Source: an uncultured Ruminococcus sp. (GTDB lineage Bacteria; Bacillota; Clostridia; Oscillospirales; Acutalibacteraceae). From it: 57,412 nucleotides of DNA. Below, in pieces: positions 14,119 through 22,632 of the stretch. The stretch spans positions 1 to 57,412 of the forward strand of contig CACYWT010000012.1 of NCBI GenBank assembly GCA_902778175.1, in the 5' to 3' direction. The notes beneath the pieces were generated by a model that did not search any database, was not told the origin of the DNA, and worked only from the letters and a program-made list of their open reading frames with translations. A program made the translations under genes and the position numbers. The first letter of the stretch is position 1. Each line of letters opens with the position of its first letter.

Positions 14119-15420
14119 ATGATGTTTCAAAAGGAAATTGAAACGATGCCGAGAGAGCAGATAGAGGCTCTTCAGCTTGAACGTCTGAAGGAAACGGTAA
14201 AATACTGCTATGACAATGTTCCGCTTTATCATAAGCGCCTTAGCGACGCCGGAGTATTTGACGGATCAAAGATCAAGACACTGTCGGATATCGAGTATAT
14301 ACCCTTTACGACAAAGGACGATTTCCGCGATAATTATCCCTTCGGTCTTATGGCTGCTCCTATGAAGGATATTGTCCGTATCCACGCTTCTTCGGGTACG
14401 ACGGGTAAGCCTACGGTCGGCGTTTATACCAAAGAGGATATCAGGATATGGGCGGATCTTGTTTCCCGTGTTGCAGTTGCAGGCGGTGTTACCTCAGAGG
14501 ATATAATACAGATCAGCTTCGGCTACGGTCTTTTCACCGGCGCTCTCGGTCTGCATTACGGACTGGAAAACCTCGGTGCGACTGTAATTCCTGCTTCTTC
14601 GGGCAATACAGAAAAGCAGCTCATGATGATGCGTGATTACGGTGTAACAGGTCTTGTTGCAACACCCTCCTATGCGCTCTATCTTTCCGAGGCAGCAAAG
14701 GAAGCTGGCTATCCGCTTTCCGATTATAAGCTCAGACTCGGTATTCTCGGTTCGGAGCCATGTACTCCGGCAATGCGTTCACAGATCGAAGCAAACTTCA
14801 ATATCCGTGTATCCGATAACTACGGCATGACCGAACTCGGCGGTCCCGGCGTTTCCGGCGACTGCGAAGCAAGAAACGGTATGCATTTTGCCGAGGATCA
14901 TTTCCTGCCCGAGATAATCGACAATGATACAGGAAAGCGTCTTGGCGAGGGAGAAGTCGGCGAGCTTGTCATAACTACCCTTACAAGAAAGGGTATGCCT
15001 GTGCTCAGATACAGAACAAAGGATATCACAAAGATCACCTATGAGCCGTGTCCCTGCGGAAGGACTCATGCGCGTATGGCAAAAACTATGGGCAGAACCG
15101 ACGATATGCTTATCATCAAGGGCGTTAATGTATTCCCGACGCAGATCGAGAATATTCTTATCAATATCAAGGATGTCGCTCCTCATTATATGCTCATCAT
15201 CACCCGTGAAAACTACAGGGATAATCTTGAGATCAAGGTCGAGCTTGAAAATGCTGCCCTGCTTGAGAATTATCAGCTGCTCAGCGGACTCAAGAAATCC
15301 ATCGAGGCAAAGATGCAGTCTATTCTCGGTCTGAGAACAAAGGTTACTCTTGTTCCGCCCAAGACAATAGAGCGTTTCCAGGGCAAGGCAAAGAGAATAG
15401 TGGATCTCAGAAACAAATAA
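14119..15420 (+). CDS. paaK: Phenylacetate-CoA ligase family protein (first copy)
   Basis: 433 residues, the full length of PaaK-type adenylate-forming ligases. The reaction joins an arylacetate to CoA with ATP cleavage to AMP and pyrophosphate. The P-loop-like HASSGTTGKPTVGVYT, the A5 motif NYGMTELGGPG, the RYRTKDIT block and the C-terminal GRTDDMLIIKGVNVFPTQIE are all intact. It heads an operon with iorA and iorB. Together they can convert an arylacetate to the aryl-pyruvate, or the reverse. The exact aryl group (phenyl, hydroxyphenyl or indolyl) cannot be told from sequence. The second copy at 17814 is clearly related but diverged. Confidence 0.93.
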   Translation: MMFQKEIETMPREQIEALQLERLKETVKYCYDNVPLYHKRLSDAGVFDGSKIKTLSDIEYIPFTTKDDFRDNYPFGLMAAPMKDIVRIHASSGTTGKPTVGVYTKEDIRIWADLVSRVAVAGGVTSEDIIQISFGYGLFTGALGLHYGLENLGATVIPASSGNTEKQLMMMRDYGVTGLVATPSYALYLSEAAKEAGYPLSDYKLRLGILGSEPCTPAMRSQIEANFNIRVSDNYGMTELGGPGVSGDCEARNGMHFAEDHFLPEIIDNDTGKRLGEGEVGELVITTLTRKGMPVLRYRTKDITKITYEPCPCGRTHARMAKTMGRTDDMLIIKGVNVFPTQIENILINIKDVAPHYMLIITRENYRDNLEIKVELENAALLENYQLLSGLKKSIEAKMQSILGLRTKVTLVPPKTIERFQGKAKRIVDLRNK

Positions 15421-15460
15421 TACCCAGACGGAATAAATACTATATTAAGGTGGTAGAAAA

Positions 15461-17200
15461 ATGAAAGAATTACTTATCGGCAATGCGGCTCTTGCGCGGG
15501 GTCTGTATGAAGCCGGCTGCGCCGTTATATCAAGTTATCCCGGTACTCCGAGTACGGAAATAACCGAGGAATTTGCAAAATATGATGATGTTTACTGCGA
15601 ATGGGCGCCAAATGAAAAGGTAGCGACTGAAACAGCATTCGGCGCATCTCTCAGAGGAAAGCGTTCAGCCTGCTGCATGAAGCACGTTGGTCTGAATGTT
15701 GCAGCCGATCCGCTTTTCACAATGTCCTATACAGGCGTAAATGCAGGTATGGTTATCTGTGTTGCTGACGATCCGGGTATGCATTCCTCACAGAATGAGC
15801 AGGATTCCCGTCATTACGCCATAGCTGCAAAGGTCCCGATGCTCGAGCCTGCCGATTCACAGGAGGCTCTTGATTTCGCAAAGACAGCATATGAGATATC
15901 CGAGCAGTTCGATACTCCGGTATTTATCAAAATGTGTACCCGTGTGGCTCATTCCCAGAGTATAGTCGAAAAGGGTGAGCGTACCGAGGTGACAAAGGAA
16001 TATGTCAAGAATCCCAGAAAATATATAATGGCTCCGGCAAACGCTATAGCCCGTCATCCGTTCGTTGAGGAAAGATGCGCAAAGCTTACTGAATATGCCG
16101 AAACTTCTCCGCTCAACAGGATCGAGGAAGGAAACGGCGGATATGATTTCGGAATAATTACTTCATCGACCTCCTATCAGTATGTCAAGGAGGTATTCGG
16201 CGACAAGGTATCCGTACTCAAGCTTGGTATGGTCAATCCGCTCCCCGTAAAGCTGATAAAGGATTTTGCAGCAAAGGCGGGCAAGGTTTATGTTATTGAG
16301 GAGCTTGATCCGATAATCGAAACGCACTGTAAAAATATCGGCATTGATGTTGTCGGCAAGGGAAAAATCTCAATTCTCGGAGAGTTCTCACAAAAGACCA
16401 TTGCCGATGCATTCGGTCTTGAAAAGAAGGAAAATGTCTGTCTTGACACCAAAGTTCCGGTACGTCCTCCGATGATGTGCGCAGGCTGTCCTCACCGCGG
16501 TATGTATTATGTTCTTGCCAAGAACAAGCTTACCGTTCTCGGTGATATCGGCTGCTATACTCTCGGTTCAATGCCGCCGCTCAATGCGCTTGATATGACT
16601 CTTTGCATGGGCGCGTCGGTTTCCGGTCTGCACGGCTATAATAAAGCAGGCAGAAACGAAACGGAAAACAAAACTGTATGCGTTATCGGTGATTCGACCT
16701 TTATGCATTCCGGCGTAACGGGACTTATCAATATAGCATATAACCAGTCAAATTCCACCGTTATCATTCTTGATAACTCGATCACCGGCATGACCGGTCA
16801 TCAGCAGAACCCGACTACGGGCAAGAATATCAAGGGTGATCCTGCAGGCAAGGTCGATCTTGAAAGCCTCTGCCGTTCCGTCGGCATCAATTCCGTAAGG
16901 GTCGTTGATCCTTATGATCTTGAACAGTGCGAAAAGGTCGTAAAGGAAGAGCTTGCAAAGAATGAGCCGTCCGTTATCATTTCACGCAGACCGTGCGTTC
17001 TTCTCAAATATGTCAAGCCGAAAAAGCCGCTGCACGTTGATCCCGAAAAATGCCGCGGATGCAAAAAGTGTATGAAATTCGGCTGTCCGGCTATCTCCTT
17101 CAGAGATGGTCACGCAGTTGTTGACAATACATTGTGCATAGGCTGCGGTGTATGCGCTACACTGTGTCCCTTCGGTGCATTTGAAAGCGAGGTAGAGTGA
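15461..17200 (+). CDS. iorA: Indolepyruvate ferredoxin oxidoreductase, alpha subunit
   Basis: 579 residues. IorA holds thiamine diphosphate and the iron-sulfur clusters; with IorB it interconverts aryl-pyruvates plus CoA and aryl-acetyl-CoA plus CO2, using ferredoxin. The N-terminal pyrimidine-binding half has SSYPGTPSTEITEEF, the middle has MMCAGCPHRGMYYVL and the TPP-binding GDSTFMHSGVTGLINIAYNQ, and the C-terminus has two ferredoxin-type cluster motifs, CRGCKKCMKFGCP and CIGCGVCATLCP. A good AAGGTGG site precedes the ATG. It sits between two aryl-CoA ligase genes, with iorB two bases downstream. Confidence 0.96.
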   Translation: MKELLIGNAALARGLYEAGCAVISSYPGTPSTEITEEFAKYDDVYCEWAPNEKVATETAFGASLRGKRSACCMKHVGLNVAADPLFTMSYTGVNAGMVICVADDPGMHSSQNEQDSRHYAIAAKVPMLEPADSQEALDFAKTAYEISEQFDTPVFIKMCTRVAHSQSIVEKGERTEVTKEYVKNPRKYIMAPANAIARHPFVEERCAKLTEYAETSPLNRIEEGNGGYDFGIITSSTSYQYVKEVFGDKVSVLKLGMVNPLPVKLIKDFAAKAGKVYVIEELDPIIETHCKNIGIDVVGKGKISILGEFSQKTIADAFGLEKKENVCLDTKVPVRPPMMCAGCPHRGMYYVLAKNKLTVLGDIGCYTLGSMPPLNALDMTLCMGASVSGLHGYNKAGRNETENKTVCVIGDSTFMHSGVTGLINIAYNQSNSTVIILDNSITGMTGHQQNPTTGKNIKGDPAGKVDLESLCRSVGINSVRVVDPYDLEQCEKVVKEELAKNEPSVIISRRPCVLLKYVKPKKPLHVDPEKCRGCKKCMKFGCPAISFRDGHAVVDNTLCIGCGVCATLCPFGAFESEVE

Positions 17201-17202
17201 TA

Positions 17203-17775
17203 ATGGCAACTAAAAATGTAATGATAGTAGGCGTGGGCGGTCAGGGATCGCTGCTTGCTTCAAAGCTTCTCGGCAGACTTCTCGTTGACGAGGGCTTTGA
17301 CGTAAAGGTGAGCGAGGTCCATGGCATGAGCCAGCGCGGCGGTTCGGTCGTGACTTATGTAAGATTCGGAGATAAGGTTTACTCTCCCGTTATCGAGGAG
17401 GGGGAAGCTGATTTCATCGTAAGCTTTGAGAAGATCGAGGCGGCAAGATATATAAGCGATCTGAAAAAGGGCGGTACGGTTATCGTAAATACTCAGCAGA
17501 TAGATCCTATGCCCGTAATTATCGGCAATGAGAAATATCCCGAAAACGTCCTTGAAGAAATGAAGGACAAGGGCGTACACGTTGACGCGATCGACGCTCT
17601 CTCACTTGCTGATGAAGCAGGATCTGCAAAGGCGTGTAATATAGTGCTTATGGGACGTCTTGCAAAATATTTCGATATTCCCTATGAGAAATGGGAAGCT
17701 GCGATCGAAAAATGCGTTAAACCGAATTTCATAGAAATCAATAAAAAGGCTTTCAGCCTCGGATATAATAACTGA
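17203..17775 (+). CDS. iorB: Indolepyruvate ferredoxin oxidoreductase, beta subunit
   Basis: 190 residues from the ATG at 17203; an in-frame GTG at 17197 overlaps the iorA stop and is less likely. This is the gamma-domain subunit of the 2-oxoacid:acceptor oxidoreductase superfamily, with the conserved N-terminal GVGGQGSLLASKLLG nucleotide or CoA-binding turn and SEVHGMSQRGGSVVTYVRFG. It has no iron-sulfur motif, which matches family knowledge that clusters sit in IorA. The 2-base gap to iorA points to translational coupling and equal amounts of both subunits. Confidence 0.95.
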   Translation: MATKNVMIVGVGGQGSLLASKLLGRLLVDEGFDVKVSEVHGMSQRGGSVVTYVRFGDKVYSPVIEEGEADFIVSFEKIEAARYISDLKKGGTVIVNTQQIDPMPVIIGNEKYPENVLEEMKDKGVHVDAIDALSLADEAGSAKACNIVLMGRLAKYFDIPYEKWEAAIEKCVKPNFIEINKKAFSLGYNN

Positions 17776-17813
17776 ATGCAAAACTACACCGTAAAACAGA
17801 AAGTGTGATCCAG

Positions 17814-19133
17814 ATGAATAACAAATATTTTCAGCCGGAATATGAAACAATGCCGGTTGAGGAAATAAAAAAGCTTCAGGACGAAAAGCTTGTCAGACAG
17901 GTAAAATATGTTTATGACAATGTGAAGTATTACCGTGACCTTATGGATAAAAAGGGCGTAAAGCCGGAGGATATAAAGGGTACGGAGGATCTTCACAAGC
18001 TGCCGTTCCTTAAAAAAGATGATCTGCGCGAGGCATACCCTTACGGGCTTCTCGGAACGGATATCAAAAACTGTGTGCGCATACACTCTACATCGGGAAC
18101 AACAGGAAAGAGAGTGGTCGCATTCTATACACAGCATGATGTCGATATGTGGGAGGATTGCTGCGCAAGAGCGATCGTTGCGGCAGGCGGCAGTTCTGAT
18201 GATGTATGCCAGGTATGCTACGGATATGGTCTGTTTACAGGCGGCGCCGGACTTCACGGCGGTTCGCATAAGGTAGGCTGTCTTACCCTGCCGATGTCCA
18301 GCGGCAATACCGACAGACAGATACAGTTCATGATGGATCTGAATTCCACTTTTCTCTGCTGTACGCCTTCATATGCGGCATACCTCGGAGAATCCCTCAA
18401 GGAAAAGGGCTATAAGCCTGAGGACAACAAGCTCAGAGCCGGTATTTTCGGAGCAGAACCCTGGACAGAGGAAATGCGCCGCGATATAGAAAAGGCTCTC
18501 GGCATAAAGGCGTATGATATTTACGGACTTACGGAAATAAGCGGTCCCGGCGTTGCATTTGAATGTGAAGAACAAAAGGGAATGCATATCAATGAGGATC
18601 ATTTTATCGCTGAGATAATTGACCCCGAAACAGGAGAACCGCTTCCGATCGGTACAAAGGGTGAGCTTGTGTTCACTTCTCTTGATAAAGAGGGTTTCCC
18701 GATGCTGCGCTACCGCACAAGGGATATCTGCGTCCTTTCGAGAGAAAAATGCTCCTGCGGAAGAACCTTCCTGAAAATGACCAAGCCGATGGGTCGAAGC
18801 GACGATATGATGATAATCCGCGGCGTAAACGTATTCCCGAGCCAGATAGAAACTGTTCTGCTCAAACAGGGATATGCGCCCAATTACCAGATCATTCTTG
18901 ACAGGGTTAATAATTCGGATACGTTTGATATAAATGTCGAGATGAATCCCGACGATTTCCCGGATTCCCCCAAGGCTATAACAAGCAAGGAAAAGAAGCT
19001 TCAGGACGCTATGAAGGCAATGCTTGGCATAAATCCGAAGATACATCTTGTTGCTCCAAAGACAATAGAGCGTTCCGAGGGCAAGGCTGTAAGGATTATC
19101 GACAAGCGCAAGAGATACGGTATCACGACATAA
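17814..19133 (+). CDS. Phenylacetate-CoA ligase family protein (second copy)
   Basis: 439 residues from the ATG at 17814; an upstream GTG at 17805 is an alternative, and neither has a strong ribosome binding site. The same motifs as in the first copy are present: HSTSGTTGKRVVAFYT, DIYGLTEISGPG, RYRTRDIC and GRSDDMMIIRGVNVFPSQIE. The two proteins differ throughout, so this is an old duplication and the substrates may differ (for example phenylacetate against indoleacetate). Two ligases around one oxidoreductase fit a pathway that serves more than one aromatic amino acid. Confidence 0.92.
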   Translation: MNNKYFQPEYETMPVEEIKKLQDEKLVRQVKYVYDNVKYYRDLMDKKGVKPEDIKGTEDLHKLPFLKKDDLREAYPYGLLGTDIKNCVRIHSTSGTTGKRVVAFYTQHDVDMWEDCCARAIVAAGGSSDDVCQVCYGYGLFTGGAGLHGGSHKVGCLTLPMSSGNTDRQIQFMMDLNSTFLCCTPSYAAYLGESLKEKGYKPEDNKLRAGIFGAEPWTEEMRRDIEKALGIKAYDIYGLTEISGPGVAFECEEQKGMHINEDHFIAEIIDPETGEPLPIGTKGELVFTSLDKEGFPMLRYRTRDICVLSREKCSCGRTFLKMTKPMGRSDDMMIIRGVNVFPSQIETVLLKQGYAPNYQIILDRVNNSDTFDINVEMNPDDFPDSPKAITSKEKKLQDAMKAMLGINPKIHLVAPKTIERSEGKAVRIIDKRKRYGITT

Positions 19134-19173
19134 TGAATTCTTTATAAAATTAACATATAAGGAGGAGTAAACT

Positions 19174-19605
19174 ATGGCAGTAAAGCAGATATCCATTTTT
19201 GTTGAGAACAGGGAAGGCAAGCTGGTGACGATCACCGACTCAATTGCCAATGCAGGAGTTGACATCCGCGCGATGAGCGTAGCCGACACACAGGATTTCG
19301 GTATTTTCAGGCTTATCGTAAACGATCCCGAAAAGGCAAAGGAAGCGCTTGAATCTTCGGGCTGCTTTGTATCAATAACGCAGGTCGTCGGAATATCCAT
19401 CCCTGACGAGCCGGGTTCGCTTGCAAAGGTAGTAAACATACTTGCAAGGTACAATATCAATATTGAGTATATGTATGCATTCATAACAGTATCCAAGAAG
19501 AATGCATCTGTAGTGCTCAGAGTTGCGGATAATGCAGCGGCAGAGAAGATACTCACCGAAAACGGAGTAAAGCTTCTTGAAGAGAAGGATATTGTTAATA
19601 TGTAA
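19174..19605 (+). CDS. Tandem ACT-domain protein
   Basis: 143 residues made of two ACT domains and nothing else: residues 1-70 (AVKQISIFVENREGKLVTIT onward) and 71-143 (ISIPDEPGSLAKVVNILARY onward). ACT domains bind amino acids and regulate enzymes. Stand-alone double-ACT proteins of this type are commonly found beside PaaK-type ligases, so it probably senses an aromatic amino acid and tunes the enzymes of this operon. That role is inferred from context. A strong AAGGAGGAG site and a terminator at 19621 show it is the last gene of the operon. Confidence 0.92.
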   Translation: MAVKQISIFVENREGKLVTITDSIANAGVDIRAMSVADTQDFGIFRLIVNDPEKAKEALESSGCFVSITQVVGISIPDEPGSLAKVVNILARYNINIEYMYAFITVSKKNASVVLRVADNAAAEKILTENGVKLLEEKDIVNM

Positions 19606-19620
19606 TTAAGTGGTTTCTTA

Positions 19621-19664
19621 ATGCTGCGGTCGGCATCATATGCATACCGCAGCATAGTTTTTTT
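19621..19664 (+). terminator. Terminator of the paaK-ior operon
   Basis: Perfect 10-bp stem ATGCTGCGGT/ACCGCAGCAT, 15-base loop, then AG and seven T. It closes the operon and shows that the next gene starts after it, at 19687. Confidence 0.93.
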
Positions 19665-19686
19665 CAGGAAAGTGAAGTGTCTGATA

Positions 19687-20151
19687 ATGTGTTTGATATG
19701 CGACAGGATAAATATGATAAAAAACGGAGAAAATCCTTATTTTGTAAAAGAGCTTAACACAGGATATGTAGTTATCGGGGATAATCAGCATTTTTACGGA
19801 TATACGCTTTTTCTCTATAAATCTCACGGAGAAATAACAGAGCTTTTTCATCTTGACGGGAAGGAAAGAGCATTATTCATGGAGGAAATGACTATCGTTG
19901 CAAAGGCAGTTTCCAATGCCTTCGGCGCAGAAAAGATGAATTATGAGCTTCTGGGAATGGGGGACGCTCATCTGCACTGGCATCTTTATCCCAGAAGGAC
20001 GGGAGATATCGGAGAGTACGGCAATCACGGGAAAGGCCCTGTATGGTGGTATCCGATGGAGAAAATGTACAGCAAAGATAATCGCCCGACAGAAAAAGAG
20101 CTTGATGAAATGAAGCAGAAACTTCTGACAGAGCTTGAAAAACTTATATGA
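19687..20151 (+). CDS. HIT-family nucleotide hydrolase or transferase
   Basis: 154 residues. The histidine-triad signature HLHWHLYPRR is near residue 105 and marks the HIT superfamily (Hint, Fhit or Ap4A-hydrolase-like). The N-terminal MCLICDRI carries the Cys pair found in many bacterial HIT proteins. An upstream in-frame ATG at 19621 lies in the terminator hairpin, so the start at 19687 is preferred although its ribosome binding site is weak. The gene is followed by a terminator and has no clear promoter of its own, so it may depend on readthrough. The natural substrate is unknown. Confidence 0.88.
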   Translation: MCLICDRINMIKNGENPYFVKELNTGYVVIGDNQHFYGYTLFLYKSHGEITELFHLDGKERALFMEEMTIVAKAVSNAFGAEKMNYELLGMGDAHLHWHLYPRRTGDIGEYGNHGKGPVWWYPMEKMYSKDNRPTEKELDEMKQKLLTELEKLI

Positions 20152-20160
20152 CAGAAAAAA

Positions 20161-20190
20161 CCGGCGCTCTTGTGAGCACCGGGATTTTTA
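20161..20190. terminator. Bidirectional terminator between HIT gene and nspC
   Basis: Stem CCGGCGCTC/GAGCACCGG with one mismatch and a TTGT loop, A-run on the left and T-run on the right. Confidence 0.85.
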
Positions 20191-20197
20191 TATAATA

Positions 20198-21337
20198 TCA
20201 CAATCTTGATTTAAAATCCTCATATCCGAATTTTTTGATAAGATCGGTCGTTCCGTCGGCTTTCAGCAGATATATGTCTGGCAGAGGCATTCCGTTGAAG
20301 GTGTTGTTCTTGACCATGGAATACATTGCCATATCGGTGAAAATCAGCTTATCTCCGACAGAAAGCGGCTCGTCAAAAGAATAATCCCCGATGATATCTC
20401 CCGCAAGGCAGGTCGGTCCTCCAAGACGGTAGGTGTATTTCTTTTCGCCTGCTTCTCCGGAGCCGAGAATGAACGGGCGGTAGGGCATTTCAAGTACATC
20501 GGGCATATGACAAGCGGCGGAGGTATCAACGATCGCAAGCTCCATTCCGTTTTCAGTAAGATCAAGGACGGTCGTGACAAGAAATCCTGCATTTATTGCA
20601 ACTGCCTCTCCCGGCTCGATATAGACCTGCACTCCGTATTCCTCTTTTATTCTTCTGACCATGCCGATAAGCTTTTCCGTATCGTAGCCGTCCTTTGAAA
20701 TATGATGTCCTCCTCCGAAGTTCAGCCATTTCATTTTTCTTATGTACTTACCGAATTTCTTTTCTACGACTTCAAGGGTTCGTTCAAGTGTGTCAGCGCC
20801 CTGCTCGCACATGGTATGAAAATGCAGACCGCTTATCCCGTCAAGCTCGTTTTCCATGAAATTTTCAAGGGTGATGCCCAGACGTGAATTTTCAGCGCAG
20901 GGATCATATATTTTTGTTTCTATCTCGGAATATCCCGGATTGATCCTCAGACCAAACTGTATTTCCGGATGGGCAAGGGCTTTTTCGCGGAAATGCCTCC
21001 ACTGGGAAAAGGAATTGAAAACGATATGATCGCAGATTTTCAGGAGTTCATCAAAATCCGCGTCCTTATATGCAGGCGAAAAGACATGGATCTGTCGGTT
21101 TCCCATTTCCTCATGCGCAAGCTTTGCCTCAAACAGACCGCTCGCTGTCGTTCCGCTGAGGTACTGCGCAATAAGCGGATAGGTGCGGTAGCAGGAATAC
21201 GCCTTTTGCGCAAGAAGGATATGGCAGTCCGTTTTTTCTCTGACGGATTTAAGTATTTCAAGATTATGTATCAGCGCCGCTTCATCAACAACATAGCACG
21301 GAGTCGGCAGCTTCTCAAGAATTTCTTCTTTTCTCAT
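20198..21337 (-). CDS. nspC: Carboxynorspermidine/carboxyspermidine decarboxylase
   Basis: 379 residues, the usual NspC size. A PLP enzyme of the alanine racemase-fold decarboxylases. It removes CO2 from carboxyspermidine or carboxynorspermidine in the alternative polyamine route. The PLP lysine lies in LLAQKAYSCY; GLHFHTMCEQ, WLNFGGGHHISKDGYD, YIEPGEAV and LGGPTCLAGDIIGDY are the conserved blocks. AAAAAGGAGAT precedes the ATG. The partner dehydrogenase (Lys1/CASDH) is not adjacent. An extended -10 (TGTTATAAT, minus strand, 21376-21368) lies about 30 bases upstream. Confidence 0.94.
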   Translation of the reverse strand: MRKEEILEKLPTPCYVVDEAALIHNLEILKSVREKTDCHILLAQKAYSCYRTYPLIAQYLSGTTASGLFEAKLAHEEMGNRQIHVFSPAYKDADFDELLKICDHIVFNSFSQWRHFREKALAHPEIQFGLRINPGYSEIETKIYDPCAENSRLGITLENFMENELDGISGLHFHTMCEQGADTLERTLEVVEKKFGKYIRKMKWLNFGGGHHISKDGYDTEKLIGMVRRIKEEYGVQVYIEPGEAVAINAGFLVTTVLDLTENGMELAIVDTSAACHMPDVLEMPYRPFILGSGEAGEKKYTYRLGGPTCLAGDIIGDYSFDEPLSVGDKLIFTDMAMYSMVKNNTFNGMPLPDIYLLKADGTTDLIKKFGYEDFKSRL

Positions 21338-21429
21338 TTTTATCTCCTTTTTTGCATGGGTGCAGTTATTATAACACGTCTGTTTTTCATAATTATAGCA
21401 GGAAAATATGTATTATTCAATTCCCTGTG

Positions 21430-21458
21430 TTGAATTTTCCGATGAAAAGATATATAAT
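21430..21458 (+). promoter_or_regulatory. Promoter of the CobW pair
   Basis: TTGAAT at 21430-21435, 17-base spacer, TATAAT at 21453-21458. A small perfect hairpin CTTTCG/CGAAAG lies in the leader just before the ribosome binding site. No Zur-type operator was recognised. Confidence 0.75.
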
Positions 21459-21504
21459 AATGTTCAGACGCTTTCGGGCGAAAGAAAAAAAGGAGAGATA
21501 TAAT

Positions 21505-22617
21505 ATGACGAAAATTGATATTTTTTCAGGCTTCCTCGGCGCAGGAAAAACAACGCTTATCAAAAAGCTCATAAAAGAAGGCTATCAGAATGAACAGATA
21601 GTCCTTATCGAAAACGAATTTGGTGAGATAGGTATTGACGGCGGCTTTCTTAAAGAGGCAGGTATACAGATCAATGAAATGAATTCCGGCTGTATCTGCT
21701 GTTCGCTTGTCGGAGATTTCCGCGAGGCGCTCGGCAAGGTTCTGGAGCAGTATCATCCCGACAGGATCCTTATCGAACCCTCAGGCGTAGGAAAGCTTTC
21801 GGACGTTATCAATGCTGTAAAGAGCGTTGCAAGCGACGAGGTGGTACTCAACAGCTTTGTTACTGTTGCGGACGCAACAAAGGTAAAGAGCTATATGAAG
21901 AATTTCGGTGAATTCTATAATAACCAGATCGAATATGCAAGCACGATAATCCTCAGCCGTACACAAAGCGTCAGCGAGGAAAAGCTTGCTAAGGCAATTG
22001 AGCTTATCCGTGAGCATAATACGAAGGCTTCTGTAGTGACTACACCGTGGGACGATCTTACCGGTGCCCAGATCCTTTCCGCGGCAGACGGCAAGGCTCT
22101 GCTTACTGTAGATGATGTTGTTGAGGAGCATCATCATCACCGCCATCATGAGGACGGCGAGGAATGTCACTGTCACGATCATGAGCATGAGCATGAGCAT
22201 CACCATCATGACGAGGACGAGCATGAGCATCACCATCATGACGAGGACGAGCATGAGCATCATCACCATCATCATCATGAGGACGGCGAGGAATGTCACT
22301 GCCACGATCACGACCACGAGCATCATCACCATCACCATGCCGATGAAGTATTTACAAGCTGGGGCGCGGAAACAGCAAAGAAATTCACCATAGATGAAAT
22401 AAAGACGATACTTGCCGCGCTTGATGATAGTGAGAGATACGGTACTATTCTCCGCGCAAAGGGTATAGTAGCCGCTCAGGACGGGACCTGGATCCATTAT
22501 GATTTCGTGCCGGGAGAATCCGATGTCAGAACAGGTTCTGCGGATTATACGGGACGTATCTGCGTGATCGGTTCAAAGCTGAAAGAGGACGAGCTGAAAA
22601 AGCTCTTCGGTATCTGA
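21505..22617 (+). CDS. CobW/COG0523 metal GTPase with long His-rich loop
   Basis: 370 residues from the ATG at 21505, after AAAAGGAGAG; the longer in-frame form from 21352 is rejected as it spans the promoter. The GTPase domain has Walker A (GFLGAGKTTLIKK), the metal-binding GCICCSL motif and EPSGVGK. Between the G domain and the C-terminal CobW domain lies a stretch of roughly 70 residues dominated by His, Asp, Glu and two Cys-His pairs (GEECHCHDH), coded by direct repeats. COG0523 proteins are zinc, cobalt or nickel chaperones. The Cys/His loop suggests a high-capacity metal buffer, most likely for zinc. It is followed 15 bases later by a second CobW-like gene. Confidence 0.93.
   Translation: MTKIDIFSGFLGAGKTTLIKKLIKEGYQNEQIVLIENEFGEIGIDGGFLKEAGIQINEMNSGCICCSLVGDFREALGKVLEQYHPDRILIEPSGVGKLSDVINAVKSVASDEVVLNSFVTVADATKVKSYMKNFGEFYNNQIEYASTIILSRTQSVSEEKLAKAIELIREHNTKASVVTTPWDDLTGAQILSAADGKALLTVDDVVEEHHHHRHHEDGEECHCHDHEHEHEHHHHDEDEHEHHHHDEDEHEHHHHHHHEDGEECHCHDHDHEHHHHHHADEVFTSWGAETAKKFTIDEIKTILAALDDSERYGTILRAKGIVAAQDGTWIHYDFVPGESDVRTGSADYTGRICVIGSKLKEDELKKLFGI
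22144..22301 (+). repeat. Direct repeats coding the His-rich loop
   Basis: A perfect 30-base unit is repeated in tandem at 22201-22230 and 22231-22260. A separate identical 29-base block (containing GAGGACGGCGAGGAATGTC) occurs at 22144-22172 and 22273-22301. Both arrangements keep frame, so the metal-binding loop probably expands and contracts. Confidence 0.9.
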
Positions 22618-22632
22618 ACGGAGTGATTAATA

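Noticed and set aside
22112-22393. Met/Thr/Ile-rich alternative frames over the His-rich loop
   Set aside because: They come from out-of-frame reading of CAT/GAG repeats in the CobW gene.
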